A stretch of 64,000 nt of DNA. It comes from Branchinecta lynchi (Eukaryota; Arthropoda; Branchiopoda; Anostraca; Branchinectidae). Shown piece by piece: positions 52,140 through 63,325 of the stretch. Position 1 is the first letter of the stretch; every line of letters begins with the position of its first letter. The position numbers were made by a program, and so were the translations under genes. The stretch spans positions 2,053,501-2,117,500 of the forward strand of contig JAKZAP010000017.1 of assembly GCA_023053575.1 (NCBI GenBank), read 5' to 3'. Under the pieces are notes generated by a model. The model saw nothing but the letters and a program-made list of their open reading frames with translations, was not told the origin of the DNA and did not search any database.

Positions 52140-54640
52140 TGGATCCCAAAACGTAAGTGGAGGGATACCTATGACATCGTAAAAGTTGTCCGTCTGTCCG
52201 TGTGTTAGCACGATAACTCTCGAAGGGAACGAGATATTTTGATGACACTTGGTGTGAGGACCCTTTGGGTCAAGGGTAAGGTCAAGTTCGTAGATGGGCT
52301 CTGTAGCCGTACGTTTAGGGGTGGGGGAGAGGGTTCAAATTAAGGGTTGACGGACGGACAACAAAAAGTTGTCCGTCTGTCCGTGTGTTAGCACGATAAC
52401 TCTCGAAGGGAACGAGATATTTTGATGACACTTGGTGTGAGGACCCTTTGGGTCAAGGGTAAGGTCAAGTTCGTAGATGGGCTCTGTAGCCGTACGTTTA
52501 GGGGTGGGGGAGAGGGTTCAAATTAAGGGGCAAACAATTTTTATGGCACTTTAGCTTACTCAAGTGCCATATAGCGATTGTAATTTCTGTCCGTCAGTCG
52601 GTCTGTCGGTCCCGGTTTTGCTAGTTCGAGCACTTCCAGATAAGCTAGGACGATAAAACTTGGCAGGCATATCAGGAGCTGTACCAGATTAAATTAGAAA
52701 CGGTCGCTTCCCCGATCCGACCATCTGGAGGGGAGTGGAGGGAGGGGGAATCCGGAAAAAATAGGAAAAATGAGATATTTTTAGCTTACGAACGTGTGAT
52801 CGGATCTTAATGAAACTTGACATATGGATGGAATTCGTGTCTCAGACCCTTCATTTTAAATCCAGACCGGATCCGGTGACACTGGGGAGTTGGAGGGGGA
52901 AACCGGAAATCTTGGAAAACACTTAGAGTGGAGGGATCCGGATGAAACTTGGTGGAAAGTACAAGCAAAAGTCCTAGATACGTGACTGATATAACCGGAA
53001 CGGATCCGCTCAGTTTTGGAGAGTTGGGGGGGGGGAGAAGTCCGAATTGGTAGTGATCCCGCGAGTTCCGTGCTTCCTGATGTGCTGGGACGATGGAAAT
53101 TGACAGGCATGTCTGGGACCCGACCAGATTAAATAGGAAATCGTCAGTTCCCCGATTCGACCATCTGGGGGGGGGGGAGTGGAGGGAGGGTGAAGCCAAA
53201 ATTTGAGGTATTTTTAGCTTGCGAACGGGTGATCGGATCTTGATGAAAGTTGATATTTAGGATGACCTCGTGTCTCAGACATCTCACTTTAAATCGGGGC
53301 CGGATCCGATGACACTGCGGGGAGTTCGAGGAGGGAACCGGAAATTTTGAGAAACGCTTAGAGTGGAGAGATCGGGATGAAACTTGGTGGGAAAAACAAG
53401 CACAAGTCCTAGACACGTCATTGACATAACCGGACCGGATCAGGGCACTATGGGGGAGTTGGGGTGGGGGTCCGGATTTCTAGCGATCCCACGAGTTCGG
53501 CATACTTCCTGATGTCCTAGGGCGATGAAACTTGGCAGGTTTGTCAGAGATCCGAACAGATTGACTTGAGAACAGCCGTTTCCCCGACCAGACCATCGTG
53601 GGGGGAGTGGGTGGATGGGGAGTCCGGAATCTAGTGGCGTGCATAACTTTTGAACGGGTGATCAGATTTGAATGAAACTTGTCTGGTGAGCTATCGCCTC
53701 GGACGTTCAGTGTCACGTCCGGATCGGATTCGATACCTGTGGGGATGGGGGGGGGGGGGGGAATTCAAGAAACTCTAAAAGCAGAGGGATTGGGACGAAA
53801 CTTAATGGATGGAACAAGCATTAGGCCTAGATGAAATTGTCGGAGCAGATGGTTTCGGGGCACTGTGGGGGGAGTTGGAGGGGGTTTCCTGGAATTCCGG
53901 TAGTCGTGAGTTAGAATAGTTCCAGATGTAAATCGACAACGAAACCAGGCCTATTAGCGACTCGAATTATCTTGACTTAAGAACCTGACACAACATACCC
54001 CCAGAAACTTCCGTTCCTAGATCCGAGCATTTTTTGGGGAGCAAGAGAAGAGAAATATGGAAACTGACTTCTATAAATTGCAAACGAGTGGTCTGATTCG
54101 AGTGAAGCTTCATGGGGGATACGAATCGATGGCCTCGACATGTAAAACATGCGTTCGAACCATATGCGACCACGAATAGGGGAATTGGGGGTGGGGGGAC
54201 TTTTGACATGCACAAAAACGAAACGGATGGACCGAATGAGATGCAAATTCAACAGTGCCGAGTTTATGCGGCCTAGATTTGTTATTTGGCGTCCGGGCTG
54301 GATTCGGCCAAGGTAGGGGGGGGGGGGGTACTGGAAACTTGCAGATAGGCTATGCTCTAATTTCAGTAAAACTAGATGTACAGGAACAGGGAATTAAGAG
54401 ATTGGGCCCGAACCGGCTCCGACAACGTTGGTGGGAGGGGGGGGGAGGGGTACCGGAACTTTCCAAAAATGCTCAAATTCGAGTGAAACTTGATAGATGG
54501 TATAAAAGAAGATGCTTTAGGTGGTCGATTTTTTTTATTCCGAACCAGATTCGGCCACGGTAGGTGAAATAGAGAGAGTACCGGAAATCGTGTAGCACGT
54601 CTAGGGATCAAACAAATGGATTTATTGGGATGAAAGTTTG
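52140..54640. repeat. G-rich degenerate tandem repeat region
   Basis: Repeated blocks are CCGTCTGTCCG, GATGAAACTTGGCAGGCAT, CGGACCGGATCCGATGACAC, GGGGGAGTTGGAGGGGG and CGAACGGGTGATCGGATCTT, recurring every 250-300 bp with heavy divergence. The family also occupies 34560-35021 (inverted) and 57735-58370. Long frames on the minus strand are composition artefacts. An outer GGCACTTxAGC/CAAGTGCCATAT edge is shared by the three regions, so each may be a dispersed element. Confidence 0.7.
52181..52529. repeat. Perfect 166-bp direct duplication
   Basis: 52181-52346 and 52364-52529 appear identical base for base, separated by 17 bp containing the inverse motif GACGGACGGACAAC. Either a very recent duplication or an assembly artefact. 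Confidence 0.85.
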
Positions 54641-54839
54641 AACAGTCATGTGCATTTGCTACAGACAATCGAGACGATGCCGGAACTGCTCAGAAATGAG
54701 TGAAACTAAATATCCTATTTCTATTTCCGAACCGCATTTTTGGATGGCGGGTGTATTTTGTGACATTCTCATCTACTTTCTTGTACAGCCTACTCGTACA
54801 AGTGCCATATGAGCTCGTAGCTCTTGTTTTTTAAACAGT

Positions 54840-55550
54840 TAATGTGATAGTCGTTTATGAGGTAAGAAGACATGCTGACCACCGATATGCAAAATATTTT
54901 CTCGTGCCCGGAATCCGGAAAAAAACGGAAAGTTGGTTGAAAGTAAAATTTTCAGAAGTTTATTAAACTTAAGGTAAGAAGGTAAGAAGACATGCTGAAC
55001 ACAATGGTGAAAACCATTTTCTCGCCGGACGAGTAGTTTGTCCGGAATCCGGATAAAACCGGAAAGTTTTTTAAAAGTAAAAGTTTGATTTGAAGTTAAA
55101 TGTTTCATTTAGGGGTAAGCAGACATGCTGAACACTTATGTGAAAAGCATTTTCTTCCCGGGCAACTAGTTTGCCCGGAATCCCGCCAAACCGGATTTTT
55201 TTTAAAGTAATAAGTTTTATTTGAAGTTGATTAGATGACAGATTTAGGGGTAAGAAGAGACGCTGAGTCTGTATATGACAATCATTTTTTTAACCGGACA
55301 TATAATTCATCCAGAATCCGGTTGTAACCGTTATTGTTTAGAAGCTAAAGTTTTTATTTGAAATTGATTAGATGTGCTTTACAGGGATAAGGAGATACTG
55401 TACGCTGAATTCGATTCTGAATTTTCTTTTTTTGCTGGACAAGTAGTTAACTCGGAATTCGGCCGAAACGGGAAATTTGGCAGAAGTAAAGCAGGAAGTT
55501 TCGATCAGTATCGTCAAAATAGATATGGCTTATAGAGGTATATCTGAACT
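54840..55550. repeat. Five degenerate tandem repeats, about 140 bp each
   Basis: Each unit starts GGTAAGAAGACATGCTGA-like, continues with TTTTCTCGCCGGACGAGTAG and TCCGGAATCCGG, and ends with AAAGTTTTATTTGAAGTTGA-like sequence. Units begin near 54857, 54977, 55113, 55248 and 55383. Confidence 0.75.
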
Positions 55551-55915
55551 TGGTTTTCTCTAATAATTAGCCTGACGAAGACTGGATCTGGCGAAGACAA
55601 GACCCAGTTGTCTGGATCATATATGAGATTTTTGGGATCCCATCGAAACCTTAGGTCTTGTTAATAGTATAATGGAAAAATTGTCACAGTAGCAAAAGTT
55701 GAATGATAGGCAACAAAAAGAAAATAAAAAAACACAACTTAATAGCTAACAACATCTAATTATTTACTAACAAAGAAACTTAAAACAAATACAGAAGCAA
55801 AACCAGGGGGTCGAACAGGCACAAATAAACAACAATCGTGAAATTTTATTGGTTGTTACATTGATACTTTTTTTTCGGCACTTGCTTACCTTTGTAATTG
55901 TTAAATATTTCAAGC
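55551..55915. other. Intron sequence, nothing recognised
   Basis: No repeat or coding signal that I can support. Confidence 0.3.
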
Positions 55916-55923
55916 ATAATGGG

Positions 55924-56093
55924 CAATGCCGTATCCAGGGGGGGGGGGTTAGGGGGTTGCCCCCCCCCCTGAAACATACAAAAATAGTCGTTTTTATGGG
56001 CTTTTCCCTGTGATATTTGTCTTTTTTGTCCTTTTTTCTCTGACCCGAAGGCAACCCCCCCTCCCCCGAAATAAATTTCTGGATACGGGCCTG
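55924..56093. mobile_element. hAT-type MITE with CAGGCCCGTATCCAG termini, copy 2
   Basis: 170 bp with ends CAATGCCGTATCCAG and CTGGATACGGGCCTG, flanked by the perfect octamer ATAATGGG (55916-55923 and 56094-56101). Interior as in 4505-4987 but without the TACTACTA stretch. Confidence 0.85.
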
Positions 56094-56129
56094 ATAATGG
56101 GACAAACCATGTAGTGGTACGACAAATCC

Positions 56130-56560
56130 TTAAAGTTAGACTGAAAAGCAAACTTATTTTGTGTCATTTAATTGATTACGCCGAATTATTTGGATTCTGC
56201 AAAGAGTTTTTTTTTTCCCACTATTTGCTCTAGTTATGACGTTCAGAATATCTGCGGCCGTCCACACAGCGTAAATTCTACTATGACGCGGGAAATTTTA
56301 ATCTCAACACAAACGCGGCTTTTTAATGGGAAGTGGTGAGATTGGTGACGATTGCGTAGTGCCTGAACAAAAAATTTTTATAAATCTTTCTCGTAACAAA
56401 AATACAAGCGCAGAGAGGTACCGCAAATCACACGGAAATTCCACTATTTGAAAATTGATTATTCGTGAATAGCGGAACAACAAAGTGACGCATTTTCAGC
56501 GGGTTTTCAAGCCAATTTAAGTGAATAACTGATTGGTAACTAAATTGGTTCAGTCGATGA
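56130..56560. mobile_element. Degenerate TTAAAGTTTAACTG MITE
   Basis: The left end TTAAAGTTAGACTGAAAAG and the body (CTGCGGCCGTCCACACAGCGTAAATTC) match 987-2083 and 41674-42053; the right end is eroded. Confidence 0.6.
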
Positions 56561-56733
56561 AATTGATTATCTGTAGATAGCGGGCGGACAAACCAAGTAA
56601 CGCATTTTTATCAAGGCCTATTCAAATAAACAAGAGAAGTGTAATTAGTCTGTCGGATCTCAACCCTATTCGGTTAATAAAGATTAATATTAATTATTAA
56701 TTTTAGTAAAGATTAAAGATTAACATTGAATTC

Positions 56734-57355
56734 GTGGATACTTTTAAGTACCTTGTATTTATTTTCACGCCAACGCTGAACGACGATCACCATGTTAATG
56801 CTTTAGCAAGGTCATTGAGCGCTAGAGCGAATCTTCTTATTCGTAGGTTTGGGTCTTGTAATGCGTCTGTCAAGACGTTCCTTTTCAGAATGTACTGTTC
56901 CCAACTATATCTTGTGACTAACCAATCTCACAAGCGCGAAAAGACCTTTCGCGTCTTGTATAACAACTCTTTCCGGTGGTTACATGGGTTTAGATGGAAC
57001 TGTAGTGCTTCGGGTATGTTTGTTGGTGAAGGAGTCCCTTCTCTCCCTGAAATCCTTCGTTTCTCCATTCTTTCTCTTCAGTCTCGAATTCTGGCGTCGA
57101 GCAATCCTCTACTGATTCTGTTTGGTCCGCAAATGCGCCTGTCTCTGCCTCTGTGGCAAGCATGGGGGAAAGATATTTACTGTGGGTTCGACCCATCCTG
57201 ATTCGAGTGGGTTGACCCATCCTGATTGAGTACTTTGTTTGTTGGAGGCTTCGTGCCTTCAGCATTTTTTTTTCTTTTTCTTAGTGTATATAAATAAGTT
57301 GTTATGTAGCAGCCCTAGTTGGCTATATTCTGAAATAAATAAACAATAAGTAAAT
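56734..57355 (+). pseudogene. 5'-truncated non-LTR retrotransposon (FRWLHGLPWNCS family)
   Basis: An open frame of 155 residues contains LSARANLLIRRFGSCNASVK, NNSFRWLHGFRWNCSASG and ILSLQSRILASSNPLL, followed by a 3' region with CAGCCCTAGTTGGCTATATTC and an AAATAAATAAAC tail. It is the best-preserved of the three copies in the window. Confidence 0.75.
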
Positions 57356-57408
57356 AATAATGAGGAACGATTATGATTTCCAATATCCACGTCTAATTTA
57401 TTTTTCAG

Positions 57409-57541
57409 AGTTTTTTCAACGAAACAGCGAACCAAACTGAAAAGATTAATCCGGATAAAGGACCAGACGTTCGGAGCCTTATGGAATGGTTGGGATTCAG
57501 AAAGATTCCTGAGTTGCTGACACTCATACGGTCATATATCG
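57409..57541 (+). CDS. Piezo: Piezo channel, internal exon j
   Basis: 44 codons plus one base (phase 0 in, 1 out). An extracellular-type loop with the sequons NET and NQT precedes SLMEWLGFRKIPELLTLIRS, which matches the Piezo (N/E)WFGxRK segment. Acceptor TTATTTTTCAG, donor GTAAGT. Confidence 0.94.
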
Positions 57542-57594
57542 GTAAGTTTGCCTCTCCATGACGCACCTAAGGATTAATTTCCGTCGCCCCTTTT

Positions 57595-57720
57595 ACGCCC
57601 TGTGAGGCTAGCACGCTACACTCCCAGGCACAGGGTCGCTGGTTCGAGTCTCGATGGTGCCGGCCGTTTGGTTTAGGGGAGGGGAGAGGAACACTGGCAA
57701 CCACTTTTCTTCATATCCTG
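57595..57720 (+). repeat. tRNA-derived SINE-like repeat
   Basis: B-box-like GCTGGTTCGAGTCTCGATGG is preceded by a tRNA-like head and followed by GGAACACTGGCAACCA, a block shared with 13741-13875. Confidence 0.5.
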
Positions 57721-57734
57721 CTAATTCATCTGCC

Positions 57735-58720
57735 AAGTTTTTATGGCACTTGCCTTCCGGCCAAGTGCTATATACCGATCAAATTTCCGTCGGTCAGTCG
57801 GTTAGTCCGGTGTTTGCGAGTTAGGGTACTTCCAGATACGCTAGGACGATGAAACTTGGCAGGCATCTCAGGGACCCGACCAGATTAACTTGGAGATAGT
57901 TGTTTGCCCAATCTTACTATCGTGGGGGGAGAGGGAGACGGCAGAATCCGGAAATTAGTAGTATGCATAACTTTCGAATGGATTATAGGATCTTAACGAA
58001 ACTTGACATCTTGAAAGACCTCATGTCTCAGTATGTCCCATGTCAAGTCCGGACCGGATCCGATGAACTGGGGGGGGGGAGGTCGGAGGGGAGAACCGGA
58101 TATCTTGTGACACGCATAGAGTGGAGCGATCAGGATGAAACTTGGTGGGAAGTACAGGTCTAGGTGGATCCTAGGTGGATCAGTGACAGAATCGGACCGG
58201 ATTCGGGTACCGAGGGAGGGGGGGAGAGCTGTAGGGGGTGTCCGGAATTCCGGTGATCGTGAGTTAATGTACTTCCAGATGTGCTAGGACGATAAAACTA
58301 TGCTGGAGCATTAGAAACTTGACATCATTGGGTTAGACATCGTCACTCTCCGATCCGACCATCCCTTAAAGAACTCATCTTAACCGCAAAGTACAAAAAA
58401 ACACTTTTAAGCAAAATTTACTTTTCACGATCGCCGTGAGCACATGATTCTTTTTGCCTCAAGGGTTTTGCTTAGAAATTATTTTTTAGCACCCTTAAAG
58501 TGCGCATCTCAAACGAAAAAAAAAAAAAAAACTTTTTACCATCACTTCCGTCCTCTGACCCAGCCTAGCAAGTTTGGCGCATCTTAACGGAAAAGGGGAA
58601 AAAAATACTTTTGACCGTCACTTCCATCTGACCCAGCCTTGCAAGGGCCATATGAGATTCCAGCTCTTGTTACATAGTTTCATCCATCAATTATTTCTGG
58701 TCATATCTTTGAAGTGTATT
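57735..58720. repeat. Copy of the G-rich repeat family with a SINE tail
   Basis: Begins TTTTTATGGCACTTGCCTTC and carries GATGAAACTTGGCAGGCAT and CGGACCGGATCCGATGAA, as in 52140-54640. 58380-58640 has TTTTAGCACCCTTAAAGTGCG blocks that recur inverted at 63810-63990. 58671-58720 matches the tail of 13741-13875. Confidence 0.6.
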
Positions 58721-58892
58721 AGTTATTGGTTTCGTTTTTGTGTGTTTCGTAAACGTTTGATTCCTCTTCTAGATTTGAACTATTTGGAAACGAGTTTGGA
58801 ATACATTTGGTTAATGATAGTTAATAGTGTGATCCTGTAAGACAAGCCAAAGCCCACTAATCTGGGGAAGGTGACAGGAAGGGTGTGCGAAA

Positions 58893-59835
58893 CAGGGGCA
58901 TCACGACTAGGGTGCCCCCCCCCCCCCCCCCCGAATGTTGTCGGCCAGTCGGTTAAAAAAATAGCTTTTTCATTAGAACAGTCGATTTTTGTCTGGGTTC
59001 TTAAAGTTCAATGGTCACATCAAACTACCCCAATCCCACTCTGTAACAACCTAGGAACAATGCCTACCCCCTAGATCAGCAGCTTTTTCAACAGTTTCCT
59101 CTCTGTGATATTTCAAAGCGTAACTTTTTGGGCTAGTACATGCTCAATTTACTAGCTTGGAGAAAGATAAAAGTGATGTTTCTTAGAATACTTAGTAGAT
59201 CTTTATTTTACGCATAAATCAGGTTGTATAATTCAGATTTGAATAGGTTATTTGTTTTTGAATGATTTTTGTGGCTATGTTATTTTTTATAAGCTTATTG
59301 CATATTCTGGTACATTTCATAAAGCAAGCTAATCAAGCTTCACAACACTATTCCACAAAGATAACTTTTAATAGGCACTTTAACGTAAACTGTCAATCAG
59401 GTAAACTGCATCTACGGCTTGACTTTGATGACATCTCAAATATATCCTTTTCTATCAAGCATTGCTGGGAGTTTTTGAATTTCCTGCCACGATATCCCAG
59501 CTCCTAAGATTTGGATCGCCGAAATGCCAGAGAGGTAAAGACAAGGGATAACAAGAGAACGGCCGATTTTCGTAGCGCCTTCTAAAGGAAATCGGAAATG
59601 TTTATTTGTGAAGCATTTAATACAAAGTAAAGCATTAGAAGCGTCCATTGTGCTTTAAACAGTTGGTTTCTCTTAAAAATAGTCCATTTTTTCTGAAAAA
59701 CATTATTTTTTTTTCAAAACCAGCCGACTTTTTGTCAACACAGTTGTTTTTTCTCAACAATAGTCGTCTTTATCTGCAAAAGCAGTCGGTAAAAATGACC
59801 AGCCAGTCGGTAAAGTCGGTCTAGTAACGCCTCTG
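58893..59835. mobile_element. hAT-type element with CAGGGGC termini, interrupted
   Basis: Ends CAGGGGCATCACGACTAG and TCTAGTAACGCCTCTG. Flanks GTGCGAAA (58885-58892) and GTGCGAAG (59836-59843) match at 7 of 8. The subterminal array of AGTCGGT/AACAGTCG units equals 8484-8844. The central part (about 59001-59640) is foreign and forms the left arm of the inverted pair with 60425-60880. Confidence 0.7.
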
Positions 59836-60880
59836 GTGCGAAGCACTAGGATGGCTAGCTACCAGCCGCCCATTCTACTTCCTGACTGAGTGCAGGTTTT
59901 CGGAGGTCAGCACTGCCAGTTTGGCAGTAAAAAAAAAATCAGATTTGCGCGCAACAACTAGATACAAGGCTTTCTAGTTTGAAATTGTGCTTTATAGCCT
60001 AGACAACTCTAATATTTTGAACTGCTAGCCTAGTTGTTAATCCTCTCGTATCTAGACTAAAAACGAATTTTTTTTCTCTCTTATGCTCTTTTATACTTGG
60101 ACACATACATCCCGTCACTACGGATTAAAAGACAATTTGTTTCCTTTTTTGGAAATATGTCATATTTTCATTCAGTAACTAGATATAAACATTTTTAATT
60201 TGAAAATCCGTACTTTTGAAGCCGCCGCCAATCTCTAATTGCGTTGCGTGGCATATTGCGATTTTGGCTAATTAAAACGAAAATTCTTTCTTTTTTCGAA
60301 ATATGTCATATTTTCATTCAGTAACTAGATCTAAACCTTTTAATTTAAAAGTTCGTACTTGTTGTACGTGTCCGAGACGTGGCATCTAAGCCAACAGCAG
60401 GAGAAACGTCTTCTAGCTTTTTTAATGCTTGATAGGAAAGGATATATTTGAGATGTCACCAAAGTCAAGCCGTAGATGCAGTTTACCTGATTGTTCGAGT
60501 GTTTCATCCGAAGTTCCATGGCTTAAAGTGCCTATTAAAAATTTTCTTTGTGGAATAGTGTTGAATATGCAATAAGCTTATAAAAAATAACATAGCTAAA
60601 AAAATCATTCAAAAACAAATAACCTATTCAAATCTGAATTATACAAGCTGATTTATGCATAAAATAAAGATCTACTAAGTATTATAAGAAACATCACTTT
60701 TATCTTTGTCCAAGCTAGTAAATTGAGCATGTACTGGCCCAAAAAATTACGCTTTGAAATATCACAAAGAGGAAACTGTTGAAAAAGCTGCTGATCTAGG
60801 GGGTAAGCATTGTTCCTAGGTTGTTACAGAGTGGGATTGGGTTATTTTGATGTGCCCATTGAACTTTAAACATAAACTGG
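59001..60880. repeat. Inverted repeat pair, arms about 450 bp
   Basis: 59001-59470 (TTAAAGTTCAATGG ... GATGACATCTCAAATATATCC) matches 60425-60880 inverted with few differences. The spacer holds the right part of the hAT element and two similar TTTTCATTCAGTAACTAGAT blocks (60171, 60311). Confidence 0.75.
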
Positions 60881-60889
60881 ACAGAAAGG

Positions 60890-61287
60890 GTCAGAAACCT
60901 GGTGATTCGTCAGCTGACAGTGCAACCCCTTATTACTGAAGTAATCAAGATCCGCCGCTGGAGACATCTGGGCCATACAATCAGGATGGGAAGCGACAGA
61001 CTCCCCAACGCTATCCTCCAGTGGCATCCGGAGGGATCCAGACGAAGAGGGCGACCGAAGAACACTCTTCCCCGCACCTACCAGTCGGATCTTCACAACA
61101 TCAACGCGTCTATTTATTTTATTTATTTATTTATTTATTTATTTATGACCCGCTTTTTGCGTAACAGCGGAGTATGAATATCTAGCCCGAATGGGAAGAT
61201 GTATGGGCAGCGGCCCTTATGAGAGACGACTGGCGACTCTTCTTGGATGCCCTAAGCGCCTCTGGAGGTGCAGGGGGAACTAAGGTT
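60890..61287 (+). pseudogene. Non-LTR retrotransposon ORF2 C-terminus (RRWRHLGH family)
   Basis: Encodes VIKIRRWRHLGHTIRMGSDR and WHPEGSRRRGRPKNTLPRTY, the ending typical of many RTE-like and related ORF2 proteins, then after an insertion PEWEDVWAAALMRDDWRLF and a stop. The insertion at 61103-61175 separates the two parts. Confidence 0.75.
61103..61175 (-). mobile_element. Tail-only copy of the retrotransposon family at 18485-22605
   Basis: (TTTA)n followed by ATGACCCGCTTTTTGCGTAA and CAGCGGAGTAT, the same 3' end as the element inside the Polinton; only about 70 bp were copied. It interrupts the ORF at 60890-61287. Confidence 0.8.
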
Positions 61288-61485
61288 TAAGCTAAGGTCT
61301 TTCAAGCCTCCGCCAATCTAATATTGTTAACTTTCTAATTGCGTTGCGTGGCACATGTGATTTTCCCTAAGGTCGACCCCTGGTACAGTGAGGAGACTTG
61401 ACCGGGGGGGGGGGGGGGGGGGTAAGAGGGACATATTGGACAGACATAATACACAAACAGTAAATAAATGTGTGAAATTTTGCAG

Positions 61486-61676
61486 TTCTTTTCACTCTAC
61501 TTACCATCGAAGCTGGAATCTACCTGCGACAGAAGCACTACCGTAACACCAAGAAGTCAGCAAATCCTCCAAATGGTGTACTTTTCGTCTCCGTCAAGCG
61601 AGCCCTTGCTGATTCGTCTCTGGTGAATGCTACCAAGTTTCTGGTCAACTATGGCTTTTACAAGTTTGGACTGGAG
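61486..61676 (+). CDS. Piezo: Piezo channel, internal exon k (last in window)
   Basis: Two bases plus 63 codons (phase 1 in, 0 out). A helix, LFTLLTIEAGIYLRQKHYR, then a loop, then SLVNATKFLVNYGFYKFGLE, the strongly conserved Piezo LxxxxKFxINFxFYKFGLE segment. Acceptor TTTTGCAG, donor GTAAGG. The next exon should begin with the ICF(L/M)... segment and lies beyond the window. Confidence 0.96.
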
Positions 61677-63035
61677 GTAAGGCCTCCCACCCCCCAGCCT
61701 GGACCAGTTTAGTCCACTAAGCCATTTATTGATAACCATTCAAAAACGGGGTGGCATGCCCCAAGGAGTGAGTAGAGTATTCATACGGATGTGTACCCCT
61801 TATTCTCCAGAGGTACTTCTGAAACGAACATAATTATACTACTTTCTGACTGCTGCGTCGACTGGTCTAAGGATTTTTTTTTTTTTTTTTGAATAAATGA
61901 AGGGTTTATTAAAAAAAACTGGAATCTTAAATGCCCAGAGGCGAACCTGTTATGGACTAATTACCCTCGAAACAAAACATTAACAAAAACAAAAACTTCG
62001 ACAAAAATAAAGGATTACGTCAACAAATAGATGTGCTTTTTGCCGCAGCCTGTTTTTTTTTTTTTTTTAATTTGCACGATCTCCCAACAGGTTGTAAATG
62101 TGGATTGAAACAGACCACCTCTCGGAACATGGCGCGTACGATACGAAACACAAGGTGATTTTTTTACAGTGTAGACTTGTCTTTCATAATTTGTTGAGGT
62201 ATTGGTTAGGCAAAAAGCAGAGACTCAGGCCACAAATGACCCGTTGACTTAGTCTTAATCCCTGAGACAATGGGCGGAATATGTATACTAAACAAATTTA
62301 AAAGTGTTATCTATAATAAATCACAAATTGCCGAGGATTTTAAGTTGTTGCTCACACCCGTCATAGTTCAGGATTGAGAATAAAGCTTCCTTTTCTTATT
62401 TCCGTCCTTCTGTACTCTCTGCGCTAAAAGTTACTTATTATAAATTCTCTAAATTCCTTCTTGGCTTCCCTATTTCTGCGAGTAACATTTTCTTAACTTG
62501 TAATTATAAAGTGAAGAATCTTTTGGAAACTTTAAATAGTAAAATTAACTTTAATAAAAAGGCTGACAACATTCTTCTTCGTCACAACCTTTCCCTTTTT
62601 TTCACAAAAAGCGCCCTCAATAGTTTGTTTATTTTGAACTTTTTTTTTTCATTGTATTTCATTGTGGATTTAGTTGGCTAATTTATCTTTAAAAGTCAGC
62701 TGTATATTACTATGCAAGTGTGTGAATCTGATTGACAGGTTTGTTCCTTTTTATGCGCTACTCATCAGTTTTGAAGGATTCAAATCAAATAGATAATAAT
62801 AATAATAAAAAAGAGATTTTCGGGGTCTTTGTAGATAAGTTAGCTATCCCTCTTTAAGAAGTGCGAGGGATATTTTGTATGTATCTGCAAAGATCCGGCT
62901 GAACTTCCGGAAACCGCCTTCAGCGAGGAACAAACAAAATTACTTATTCTAACACTGACACATCAGAGGAAAGGACGCGGACTTGACAAACCAAAAGATG
63001 ACCTAAAAAACGATACCGGCTACGACAGCGATACA
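61677..63035. other. Intron with retrotransposon tail and dispersed repeats
   Basis: 61887-61985 is the tail of the ATTC-type retrotransposon (AGGCGAACCTGTTATGG, TACCCTCGAAACAAAAC), inverted. 62160-62176 shows TTTTTTTACAGTGTAG, the end of the TACACTGTAAAAA family. 62500-62730 is the inverted partner of 37180-37460. Nothing coding. Confidence 0.5.
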
Positions 63036-63325
63036 GAGCGTGTTCCACCCTACTTACCGTGGTCAGTACGCATGACGTCACTAATTTTGGCTTTTTGCCG
63101 TCATGGGTGGAACGATTTTTCTATTTTCCAGAAAAATGTCATGCCACGGGCGAATCCGACCAATCACGGTTCAGCGTAGTTACCACGCGTACTACGCTCC
63201 AGAGCATGGTAAGCAAATAGTTACTATTTCGAGAAGGTTGGAACGGTCATAGTAGTAACTTTTCGTGAGGATGGAACGAATATAGTAACTAATGTATCCT
63301 ACTGTTAGAAGGATGGAACACGCTC
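63036..63325. mobile_element. MITE with GAGCGTGTTCCA termini, copy 3
   Basis: Begins GAGCGTGTTCCACCCTACTT, ends GGATGGAACACGCTC, flanked by ACA (63033-63035 and 63326-63328). Confidence 0.85.

Noticed and set aside
52807..54252. Series of minus-strand frames rich in Ser/Pro/His
   Set aside because: They follow the G-rich repeat units, change frame from unit to unit and lack any family signature.
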